A stretch of 64,000 nucleotides of DNA, taken from assembly GCA_964412555.1 (NCBI GenBank), contig CAYPPG010000044.1:1-64000 (forward strand), read 5' to 3'. This DNA is from CAYPPG01 sp964412555 (GTDB lineage Bacteria > Hinthialibacterota > Hinthialibacteria > Hinthialibacterales > Hinthialibacteraceae). Positions 17,634 through 25,735 of the stretch are shown here, piece by piece. The notes beneath the pieces were generated by a model, which did no database searches, was not told the DNA's origin, and was given only the letters and a program-made list of their open reading frames with translations. Every line of letters begins with the position of its first letter. The first letter of the stretch is position 1. A program made the translations under genes and the position numbers.

Positions 17634-19112
17634 TCAATCGAGTACGCGCTGCACTGCCGCTTTCCATCCCTCATACAACGTGTTTGCATAGGCTGAATCT
17701 GTAGATGGTTGAAAACGTTTTGAGTCTCCAGGCATCACGGTCCAATCACGTAATGTGCATTCTCCACTGCCTAACGTTCCCATCATAAATGCTCCCCTCG
17801 GTGATAAAGCGGGATCGTTGGAAACGATCAACTCCAATCCTGCAATATCGGCAGTAAATTGCATTAAAAAATGATTGGATGCCGCGCCTCCATCTGCATG
17901 GATGGATTGTAAAGTGACACCGCCATCATCTTTCATCATCTCCAGCACATCACGAATCTGATAGGCAATGGATTCAAGAGCCGCCCGAACCACATGATTT
18001 TTCGTGCTGTGAGCTGTGAGTCCCACAATAGCCGCTCTGGCATCCGGACTCCAATAAGGCGCGCTGAGTCCGGCAAATGCCGGGATTAAATAAACGCCGC
18101 CGTTATCATCTACGGATTGCGCAAGTTTTTCGGTCTCTTTGGGTTCATCGATCAACTGAAGTTGATTTTTCAGCCAGGAAATCGTCGCTGCGCTGTAATT
18201 GATAATCCCTTCAAATGAATAAGTCGCTTTTCCATCATAAAGCCAAGCAATGGTTGTCAATGCCCCGCTGTCCGTCAACTTGAAATCCGATCCAATATTT
18301 AACAAGACGGATGAGCCGGTTCCAAAAGTCGCTTTGATCATCCCTGGCTCGAAACAACGCTGGGCGAATAAGGATGCCTGCGAATCACCCATAACACCAT
18401 AAATTGGAATTTTCCGGTCTATAAGGCCATCGATATCGGTCTCACCAAATTTTGCACTGCTTTCCAATACGGTTGGAAGAGACTGGATAGGAACATCGAA
18501 CAATCGGCAAAGTGTATCATCCCATCTCAAGTCAACAATATCATAAAGCAGGGTCCTGCTTGCATTGGTATGATCCGTTGAAAACGATTGGCCTTGCGTG
18601 AATCGATAGATCAAATAGGTGTCTATCGTACCGGCCAATGCTTCACCATTCGATATCTTTTTCTTTATTTCTTCGTTATTCTCAATCAGCCATTTCAATT
18701 TCGACGCAGGGAAATACGTATCGATTTTCAATCCGGTTTTTTGCCGAACGGTATCGCTATGACCGTCCTCGATCAGTTGCCGGCAAATGGGATCCCCCCG
18801 TCTGCATTGCCATACGATTGCGTTATAGAGAGGTTTTCCCGTTTCTTTATCAAAAATAAGTATGGTTTCCCGTTGATTCGTTATGCTTAAAAAAGCAATA
18901 TCATTTACGAGATGGGGATTTCTGTTCAACAAGGATTGAATGGCTTGTTTTGTATTTGTCCAAATCTCTTCAGGATTGTGTTCCACCCAGCCTGGTTTCG
19001 GATAAATCTGCTGATGATCCACCGATTCACTATCCAGGCAATTCCCCTGCCTGTCGTACAGAAGAGCCTTTGTCGCCGACGTGCTTTGATCAATCGTTAA
19101 AAAGATTTTCAT
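17634..19112 (-). CDS. FGGY-family carbohydrate kinase, glycerol-kinase-like
   Basis: A 492-residue kinase with actin-like ATPase fold. It contains LTIDQSTSATKALLYD (phosphate 1), GWVEHNPEEIW, ITNQRETILIFDKETGKPLY, GTIDTYLIYRFT, FGTGSSVLLN and GGAASNHFLMQF. It is closest in feel to glycerol kinases, but IVWQCRRGDP replaces the usual QDRRT motif, so a polyol or ketose substrate is possible. It lies between transporter and transketolase genes and probably phosphorylates the imported sugar. Confidence 0.85.
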   Translation of the reverse strand: MKIFLTIDQSTSATKALLYDRQGNCLDSESVDHQQIYPKPGWVEHNPEEIWTNTKQAIQSLLNRNPHLVNDIAFLSITNQRETILIFDKETGKPLYNAIVWQCRRGDPICRQLIEDGHSDTVRQKTGLKIDTYFPASKLKWLIENNEEIKKKISNGEALAGTIDTYLIYRFTQGQSFSTDHTNASRTLLYDIVDLRWDDTLCRLFDVPIQSLPTVLESSAKFGETDIDGLIDRKIPIYGVMGDSQASLFAQRCFEPGMIKATFGTGSSVLLNIGSDFKLTDSGALTTIAWLYDGKATYSFEGIINYSAATISWLKNQLQLIDEPKETEKLAQSVDDNGGVYLIPAFAGLSAPYWSPDARAAIVGLTAHSTKNHVVRAALESIAYQIRDVLEMMKDDGGVTLQSIHADGGAASNHFLMQFTADIAGLELIVSNDPALSPRGAFMMGTLGSGECTLRDWTVMPGDSKRFQPSTDSAYANTLYEGWKAAVQRVLD

Positions 19113-19121
19113 TCTCAGTTC

Positions 19122-20075
19122 TCAGAATTTTGAAAGCAATAATTTGGCGGTTCTGGCCAAACCTTCTCCGTTTATATCATAATGGGAAAAAATTTCTAGC
19201 TGCTTGCCGGTAACCGTATATTCATCCGGTATTCCCACAATCTTGAACGGTAAAGGCAAGCCTTCTTGCATAAGAACCGAGGCGCATGCTTCTCCTAATC
19301 CCCCATAAACACAATGCTCCTCCACGGTCACGATCGCTTTGCATTCTTGGGCTGTTTTGAGCAAGCAGTCCTGGTCCAAAGGCTTGATGGTATGCATACT
19401 GATCACACGGGCGTGAATACCTTCACTCGACAAAAATTCCGCAGCCACTGCCGCTTGATAAACGGTTTCCCCGCACGCGATAAAAGCAATGTCGTAACCG
19501 TCCCGTACTTGAATGGCTTTTCCAATTTCAAATTTTGTCGCCGGATCAATAAGATGTTCTATGGGACGCTTCCCTAATCGAATGTAAATGGGGTGGTCAG
19601 TACAGGCGGCAGCCAGTATGGCTTCACGCGTTTCAAAATTATCTGCGGGTGCGATAACGTCGATGTTATGAATGGCCCGAAGCGCGGCAAAATCATGGAG
19701 AGAATGATGAGTCGAACCCAATGCGCCATAACTGACACCGGCGCTGATCCCGATAATGTTTACAGGATTATTGGAATATGCCACATCATTTTTAATTTGC
19801 TCTAACGCCCGTGCCGTCAAAAAACAGGCCGGAGACACGGCAAAAACAGTTTTGCCGGTTGAAGCCAAGCCTGCAGCGACTCCAACGAGGTTTTGTTCGG
19901 CAATCCCCACTTCGATGATTTGATCCGGGAAAGCCTCTCCAAATGGAACCAAGCGTCCGGATCCACGGGAGTCGCTGGTTACAACAAAGACATCTTTATC
20001 TTTTTCAGCTAATTCTTGAACAGTTGCCGAGAAAACTTTTAAATTTTCATTACCGAGTACAAATTGTTTCATCAT
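19122..20075 (-). CDS. Transketolase, C-terminal subunit
   Basis: A 317-residue protein carrying the pyrimidine-binding and C-terminal domains of a split transketolase: VTSDSRGSGRLVPFGEAFPD, EVGIAEQNLVGVAAGLASTG (catalytic Glu), THHSLHDFAALRAI and VTVEEHCVYGGLG. It works with the N-terminal subunit encoded just upstream, whose 3' end overlaps this start by 26 bases. Together they transfer two-carbon units in the non-oxidative pentose phosphate pathway. The split form is common in bacteria that degrade sugars and polyols. Confidence 0.92.
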   Translation of the reverse strand: MMKQFVLGNENLKVFSATVQELAEKDKDVFVVTSDSRGSGRLVPFGEAFPDQIIEVGIAEQNLVGVAAGLASTGKTVFAVSPACFLTARALEQIKNDVAYSNNPVNIIGISAGVSYGALGSTHHSLHDFAALRAIHNIDVIAPADNFETREAILAAACTDHPIYIRLGKRPIEHLIDPATKFEIGKAIQVRDGYDIAFIACGETVYQAAVAAEFLSSEGIHARVISMHTIKPLDQDCLLKTAQECKAIVTVEEHCVYGGLGEACASVLMQEGLPLPFKIVGIPDEYTVTGKQLEIFSHYDINGEGLARTAKLLLSKF

Positions 20076-20925
20076 GTTGGTTTTCGTATTCTGCCGATTG
20101 GATCAATTTTTGGGCAGCATAATTCAATTCGTTCATGGCGGATTCGAATTGTTCATCACTAGGCACTTTATGGTGCCATGCAGCCTGATCCTCGATAAAC
20201 GAAACGCCTTTCCCTTTGACAGTATTTGCGATGATCAAACTGGGTTTATTCTTCTCAAAAGGAGCGGCGTTCAGAACATCTTCCAGTGCTTCGACATCAT
20301 GCCCGTCCACAAACCGGACAGCCCATCCAAAGGCGTTAAATTTTTTATCCAAAGGCGATGTATCGCACACCTTTTTGGTACGGCCGGTTATTTGCAGAGT
20401 ATTATGGTCGATAATCGCTATTAAATTATCCAGATGGTATTGTGATGCTGTTAAAGCAGCTTCCCAATTCGAGCCTTCCGCCATTTCACCATCCCCCAAT
20501 AAAGTGAACACGCGGTAATTCAATCGGTCTTTTTTCCCCGCAATCGCAATTCCCACGCTGATGGGCAATCCATGTCCTAAAGCGCCGGTATTTTGCTCGA
20601 TTCCAGGTATCTTCCGGGTTGGATGCCCAACGTAATGGGATTGATATTGGCAAAGAGTATCGAGATCGGCTTGCGGAAAAAATCCTCGATCCGCCAAAAC
20701 GACATACAACGCTTCCACCGAGTGACCTTTGCTCTGGATATACCGGTCCCGATTGGGATCTGAAAAAGTAGCCGAACTGACATTCAAGATTCTGTTATAC
20801 AACACATTCAGAATATCGACACATGAAAGCGAACCGCCGGTATGTCCTGCATTGGCCTTTTTAATATACGTTAAAATCTGCTTGCGATAATCAATCGTTT
20901 TTTTCTTGAGTTCCTCATTCTTCAT
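20050..20925 (-). CDS. Transketolase, N-terminal (TPP-binding) subunit
   Basis: A 291-residue protein with the thiamine-diphosphate domain: NAGHTGGSLSCVDILNVLY, YVGHPTRKIPGIEQNTGALG, HGLPISVGIAIAGKK and the Mg/TPP motif GDGEMAEGSNWEAALTASQ ending in DHN. Partner of the downstream C-terminal subunit. First gene of the operon transketolase-FGGY kinase-binding protein-DUF2291-permease. The 80-base gap to ilvA contains no clear terminator. Confidence 0.92.
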   Translation of the reverse strand: MKNEELKKKTIDYRKQILTYIKKANAGHTGGSLSCVDILNVLYNRILNVSSATFSDPNRDRYIQSKGHSVEALYVVLADRGFFPQADLDTLCQYQSHYVGHPTRKIPGIEQNTGALGHGLPISVGIAIAGKKDRLNYRVFTLLGDGEMAEGSNWEAALTASQYHLDNLIAIIDHNTLQITGRTKKVCDTSPLDKKFNAFGWAVRFVDGHDVEALEDVLNAAPFEKNKPSLIIANTVKGKGVSFIEDQAAWHHKVPSDEQFESAMNELNYAAQKLIQSAEYENQHDETICTR

Positions 20926-21006
20926 GGTATTCTCATTACATAAACAGTAAAAAATTTTTTTAAATTAACCTCTCATTTTCATCAAAGACTTCCATATAAG
21001 CGGCTC

Positions 21007-22212
21007 TTATAACAATTGCACGGCATACCCTCTTTCCGTCAAATCCTCGATGATTTCCTGGACATGTTCCCGGCCACGGGTTTCCAGGGTTAGATCAAGA
21101 AATGTTTTTCCGAGAGGCGCATTCATAAAAGAGCGGTTGTGGTATACTTCCAACACATTCGCCTTTTGCTTGGCGATGCGGTCGGAAATAAAAGCCAGTT
21201 GACCGGGGACATCCATAAGTTCGATGCGCAAACGGGTCATGCGGCCGTCCTTGATCAATCCCCGTTCGATGATACGGGATAGAATATTGATATCGATGTT
21301 CCCGCCGGATAACACAAGAACGGTTCGTTTATCTTTGATGGATAGATCGTGATACATCAGGGCAGCCAACGGTGCGGCGCCTGCGCCTTCCACCAACGTT
21401 TTTTCCACTTCCAACAATGTTAAAATCGCCGCAGCGATTTCTTCCTCGTCGACCAGTACGATCTCATCGACATATTTTTTGATGACCGGATAGGTTAAAT
21501 GCCCCACGCCTTTCACTGCGATTCCATCCGCTAGTGTCGGAGAAGGTTTCAAAGGAATGATCCGCCCCGCATCGATCGAGACTTTCATCGCAGGGGCTTC
21601 TTTGGCTTGTATACCGATCACTTTGCAGGAGGGATGTTTTTCTTTGATTGCCGTGGCGATTCCCGAGATCAACCCCCCACCGCCAATGGAAACCAACACC
21701 GCTTCCGGTTCGATACCATCTTCCATTATTTCCATGCCAATGGTCCCCTGCCCCGCCATCACTTTTTCGTCATCGAATGCATTGATGAATAGTAGTCCTT
21801 CTTTTTGCTGTCGCATAATCGCTTCTTCGAAGGCTTCGTCATAATTTCTTCCATACAAACTTACCGTTGCACCGTATTTCCGCGTAGCCAACGCTTTGTT
21901 CAACGGTGTGGATTCCGGCATGAGAATCGTAGACCGAATCCCTAAACGAGTAGCATGATACGCGACACCTTGCGCATGATTGCCGGCGCTAGCGGCAATG
22001 ACTCCCTGCAGTCTTTCCTCCTCCGATAGACTAAGGAGTTTGTTGAGAGCGCCCCGTTCCTTGAACGCCCCCGTCATCTGCAAATTTTCCAGTTTCAAAT
22101 AGACACGGCTCCCAGTCAATTGGCTAATCATTTTAGTATAGACGCAGGGGGAATGATAAATTTCGTTCCGGATTTTCGCATAGGCTTCTTCCACATCATG
22201 CACTGAAATCAT
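21007..22212 (-). CDS. ilvA: Threonine ammonia-lyase (threonine deaminase)
   Basis: A 401-residue PLP enzyme converting threonine to 2-oxobutanoate and ammonia (isoleucine synthesis or threonine catabolism). PLP lysine K51 lies in QMTGAFKERGA. It also has ASAGNHAQGVAYHA, the glycine loop VSIGGGGLISGIA and LSGGNIDINIL. A C-terminal ACT domain (~325-401, RLRIELMDVPGQLAFISDRI) marks the ~400-residue form, between short catabolic TdcB and long IlvA. Isolated from other branched-chain genes. Confidence 0.88.
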   Translation of the reverse strand: MISVHDVEEAYAKIRNEIYHSPCVYTKMISQLTGSRVYLKLENLQMTGAFKERGALNKLLSLSEEERLQGVIAASAGNHAQGVAYHATRLGIRSTILMPESTPLNKALATRKYGATVSLYGRNYDEAFEEAIMRQQKEGLLFINAFDDEKVMAGQGTIGMEIMEDGIEPEAVLVSIGGGGLISGIATAIKEKHPSCKVIGIQAKEAPAMKVSIDAGRIIPLKPSPTLADGIAVKGVGHLTYPVIKKYVDEIVLVDEEEIAAAILTLLEVEKTLVEGAGAAPLAALMYHDLSIKDKRTVLVLSGGNIDINILSRIIERGLIKDGRMTRLRIELMDVPGQLAFISDRIAKQKANVLEVYHNRSFMNAPLGKTFLDLTLETRGREHVQEIIEDLTERGYAVQLL

Positions 22213-23095
22213 GTGAATGCTCCAATTTCCATAATGTTCTAGTAAAGCATGGCTGAATTAGCGGCAACGTCAAGACACCAACTAATACATCGCTAGAATT
22301 TGCAATTCACCAATTCAGAATAAAGAATTGAAACAGGTCCATCAGACATAAAAAATGATGTTAAACAACAAATTATAAAAAAACGAAAGGTTTTAACGGC
22401 TTGTCCCCTAGATATTTTACGTGTATCATAATAATATACCTATTGTGTGTGTTCTCATCGTATACATTTTCGCAATTTGAAAGCGGCAAGTCCGCTTGGA
22501 ACAAGTAGGATCGAAGATGAGAAACCACTATAAAGACCGTTCCAACGTTTTCGCAACCACACAACTCAAAGTTTCGGATTATCCCCTTTTCTTCATTTTT
22601 CTCAATTTTTTTATGATAAGTACGTTCTGGCGAAATTTCATGCTTTTTTGGCAGTAAAATTGCTTTACTGATCATTGTGTTCTGTAGATATATGCAAAAA
22701 ATTATTACTTTTTATGGAACACAATGTTGAAGAGGGGAACGGACATACATTCTCGTATTTGTTTACTGAGAACACACACACATCCTGTCCGTTCCCCCAC
22801 TTTTTGAATATTTCTCTTCCCCTTCCCGTTACATGTATTTTTCAACATTTTACATTCCATTTTGCCAAGAGTACTACTTGTTTACAAGGAAGCTTCTCAA
22901 AATGATGATAATTTCCCATAATCGAATAAAATTGTCAATCATTTTGAGAACAATCAAGTTCCTTTCTTACTTTTTTCTCGTAAGAATAGATACCGTTCAG
23001 TAAACTCAAATCGTAATTCCACTCTTTACAGAATACCCCATAAAATGATATCTTATAGCAGGACTAATGAATCGATTCAATAATAGGAGGTTATC
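22213..23095. other. AT-rich intergenic region with several inverted repeats
   Basis: No convincing gene. Perfect inverted repeats: 22652..22658/22664..22670 (CAGTAAA), 22673..22682/22717..22726 (CATTGTGTTC), 22734..22745/22786..22797 (GGGGAACGGACA) and 22894..22906/22938..22950 (TTCTCAAAATGAT). A long-range pair joins 22444..22457 and 22767..22780 (TGTGTGTGTTCTCA). Two short open frames here (22373..22675 minus and 22675..22905 plus) have no homology or good ribosome sites. Could be a structured RNA or a decayed mobile element. Confidence 0.5.
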
Positions 23096-24196
23096 ATGAA
23101 GATTCGATTTTGGATTCTTTCACTCACTCTCCTTATTTGCCTTGGGGCTTATGGCCAAGACGAATTCATTATGATCATGGATTTCGAAACCGATCTGCCG
23201 ACGGTGGTTCCTGGTTGGGTTTTGTTCCATGACTTCGCTTTCGGTGACGAACCGGTTCATAGTGGTGAACAATCTCTACTCCTCGAAATCGATGAAACCG
23301 GCAATTGGTCATTCGGAAACTGGTCTTTCCCCCAAACCTATGATTTAACCAGCACCGATGAAATCCATATCTGGGTGAACGCCGATGGCGCTTTTCGAAT
23401 GAATCTGGAATTTTCCGGTATAAATCTAGGATACAGAGGCTATGAAGAAGCCGATGTGGGGGAATGGAAAAAGTTGATTTGGTGGTATCCACCGGAAGTT
23501 GCAGCGGAGATGACCGAAGTCAACGGCTGGGGAACCTTCCTCAATCCCAGCGCCTCCGGAGATTTTCCAAATGGTTTTACCGGTACCATGTACATGGACG
23601 ATATTCAAGCACATATTCGTCCCGAACCGCCCGAACGTGAATTCTTCCTGATCAACGGTTTCAATGCCGACTCGGATTTAGACACTGTCATTCTCAACGA
23701 TACAACATTCGGCGGCATTTTGAATGAAGTAGAACCGCCTCCGACGGAAGGTGACGGCTACTTGATGATCTTCGCGACGGATTCCAGCACAGAGCACTTT
23801 GCCATCGATGTCAGTAATGTCCCCGAGTTGGCAACTTATGACCGATTCCATTTTGACGTCTTCCTCGACGGTTCCGCTTCCTGGGGGAATTTCACCAGCC
23901 AGTTCCGAACCGCGGATGGAAACACACAAATCATCGGGGGGTCCTATTCCGCCGGCGCATCGCTACGCTGGCGAGAATACTCCGGCCAATACGGCCCTGT
24001 ACCCGAAACAGAAGGTTTTTTATTACAAGATTTTCGGGAGAATGTAATCATTCCCACTGTCAATGATCCAAACGCGTCACTGGAAATTTTCTTCACTGGC
24101 AACGGAGGCGGGATGGAAGGATTGCCGTTATATTTTGACAACCTACGGTTATCCCGGCCGGTTGGAACCGATGTGGACGCATGGGAATTGTATTGA
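23096..24196 (+). CDS. Secreted protein with two carbohydrate-binding-like beta-sandwich domains
   Basis: A 366-residue protein with a signal peptide (MKIRFWILSLTLLICLGAYG) and AGGAGG upstream of ATG 23096. Residues ~24-180 (MDFETDLPTVVPGWVLFHDF, YDLTSTDEIHIWVNADG, GTMYMDDIQAH) and ~185-360 (FLINGFNADSDLDTVI, YDRFHFDVFLDG, LYFDNLRLSRP) look like two tandem CBM/jelly-roll domains of the type that binds sugars. It ends DVDAWELY. No catalytic module. Its role is presumably surface or extracellular binding; the family is not recognised precisely. Confidence 0.6.
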   Translation: MKIRFWILSLTLLICLGAYGQDEFIMIMDFETDLPTVVPGWVLFHDFAFGDEPVHSGEQSLLLEIDETGNWSFGNWSFPQTYDLTSTDEIHIWVNADGAFRMNLEFSGINLGYRGYEEADVGEWKKLIWWYPPEVAAEMTEVNGWGTFLNPSASGDFPNGFTGTMYMDDIQAHIRPEPPEREFFLINGFNADSDLDTVILNDTTFGGILNEVEPPPTEGDGYLMIFATDSSTEHFAIDVSNVPELATYDRFHFDVFLDGSASWGNFTSQFRTADGNTQIIGGSYSAGASLRWREYSGQYGPVPETEGFLLQDFRENVIIPTVNDPNASLEIFFTGNGGGMEGLPLYFDNLRLSRPVGTDVDAWELY

Positions 24197-24459
24197 TCTA
24201 TTTGCATATAAATATCACTATTTTTAATACATACAGTACCATAATAATAATAACATTATTTGAGTTTCTGGCATACCAAACAGAAACAAGAAATCTTTTC
24301 AATAACCAATTATTCTCAGACAAGAAATGCAAACATTATTTCTTTAACCTCAATTATTTATACATTAAATAAAACAAATTATTCGACTAGAATTGTACTC
24401 AAATTCATTTATCATAATGCAACATTATCATTCAATAACAAAAATATCATCGATCTAGC

Positions 24460-25407
24460 ATGGATAAAATAATAAAGAGAGTTCAACTTCTTTTAGATAA
24501 TGGATGCAAAATAATAAAAATACTGGCTGAATCACCATTTACGAGATATATCCTTGTACCAATTCTACTATCTCTTATACCAACAGTCATTATAATTTAT
24601 TATTCAAGCGATATACCTAAGCAATGGATTGAAGTACACTTTCCAGAAATTGGAATATTTTTAAACAAAAATGTATGGTTATTCTGGATTTGTATTATTC
24701 TTCCACCAATGTTATCCACATTATGGCAATTTTTTTCGAGAATAATTCTGTCTGAAGAAGGATGCAACGCAAAAGAAGCGGTAGCGTTTTTAAATATGCT
24801 TGAACACGGGATTATCGGAAATAAAATTATACATTTGGGTAATATTTACAAAAAAATACCCAAATCGAAAAAGCCGACAAAAAAGTTTGGCATAGATATT
24901 GCTATTAACTCAAATGAGCAAATAGATAGGCTTATTCAAGGTTTATATTACTATTTTCAATCAGTCTATGTTGTAGGAAAATACAGAACTGCCCTAGCCA
25001 AAATGGATAAAAACCTTTATGTTGAACAAATAGTCTGTTTTTATCCAAAAGATGAAGGTCCACGTAGCTCTATTCAAAGCTTAAAAGTGGATCATTGTGG
25101 TTTTACAATTGCAGCGAAAACCAAAAGACTTCATATTGTTTCTGACATCAAAAAAGAAGGGATGCGTAAAAAAAACTTTGTAATCACAGATGAATCAAGA
25201 AAGGAAGAAGAAGGTTCAATCATTTGTTTTCCCGTTATTTTACGTAACGTCAATGAAGTTCCTTACGTTATCAGTGTAAGTGTCGATATTCCTCATTTCT
25301 TCACCAAAAAAAGGAAAAAAGTATGTGAATTTATTTTATCAAAGATCGCCAATAGAATTATCATAGAACACTTCCTATCTGTTATTAAGGAGAAGTGCAA
25401 TGTCTAA
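24460..25407 (+). CDS. Two-TM membrane protein with GAF-like sensor domain
   Basis: A 315-residue protein. TM1 is about 28-48 (YILVPILLSLIPTVIIIYY) and TM2 about 70-92 (VWLFWICIILPPMLSTLWQF). A linker helix follows, then residues ~165-310 look like a GAF domain (HCGFTIAAKTKRLHIVSDIK, EEEGSIICFPVILRNVNEVP, YVISVSVDIPHFF and a terminal helix). No enzymatic output domain. The gene is strikingly AT-rich compared with neighbours and sits in an AT-rich block with a 62-residue basic partner, which suggests recent acquisition. A ligand-gated membrane effector or sensor is one reading; not assigned to a known family. Confidence 0.65.
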   Translation: MDKIIKRVQLLLDNGCKIIKILAESPFTRYILVPILLSLIPTVIIIYYSSDIPKQWIEVHFPEIGIFLNKNVWLFWICIILPPMLSTLWQFFSRIILSEEGCNAKEAVAFLNMLEHGIIGNKIIHLGNIYKKIPKSKKPTKKFGIDIAINSNEQIDRLIQGLYYYFQSVYVVGKYRTALAKMDKNLYVEQIVCFYPKDEGPRSSIQSLKVDHCGFTIAAKTKRLHIVSDIKKEGMRKKNFVITDESRKEEEGSIICFPVILRNVNEVPYVISVSVDIPHFFTKKRKKVCEFILSKIANRIIIEHFLSVIKEKCNV

Positions 25408-25588
25408 AAGCAAAAATTACCACGAAAAACAATGTAAAACCCGTGCAGGCATGGCTCCTTGTGTAAACGATTTAAGAAAGAAAATCAACAAAGATATGGA
25501 ACTCTTTTCAACCAAGAATCAAAGACATCCTCAAAAAGGATCATTTAAGAAATTGATTGCGAAAACTTTTAAAGAATTGGTCAACTAG
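25400..25588 (+). CDS. Small basic protein of unknown function
   Basis: A 62-residue protein starting MSKSKNYHEKQCKTRAG and ending AKTFKELVN. It overlaps the 3' end of the GAF-like gene by 8 bases and has an AAGGAGAAG site just upstream, so the pair is translationally coupled. Rich in Lys and Arg (calculated by eye), no signal or TM segment. It may be a nucleic-acid-binding or regulatory partner; unrecognised. Confidence 0.6.
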   Translation: MSKSKNYHEKQCKTRAGMAPCVNDLRKKINKDMELFSTKNQRHPQKGSFKKLIAKTFKELVN

Positions 25589-25674
25589 CAATTCAAAGTT
25601 AAATCCCTTTTGTTCACTCATTCCATTTTGAACACGAATTTACTATTATTCATTATTCTTCAGTATTTAAAAGT

Positions 25675-25702
25675 ACAGGGGCACGGCTTGCCGTGCCCCT
25701 GT
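25675..25702. terminator. Strong hairpin between convergent genes
   Basis: Perfect 13-bp stem ACAGGGGCACGGC with a TT loop and its complement. It lies between the + strand small basic gene (ends 25588) and the - strand FG-GAP gene (ends 25736). It lacks a long T-tract, so it could be a REP-type element acting as a bidirectional terminator. Confidence 0.55.
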
Positions 25703-25735
25703 CATAACTATTTGATTCCAATTTACTTATGAGAT

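Noticed and set aside
22373..22905. Two back-to-back short open frames (100 and 76 codons)
   Set aside because: No recognisable protein sequence, no good ribosome sites, and the DNA is dominated by inverted repeats.
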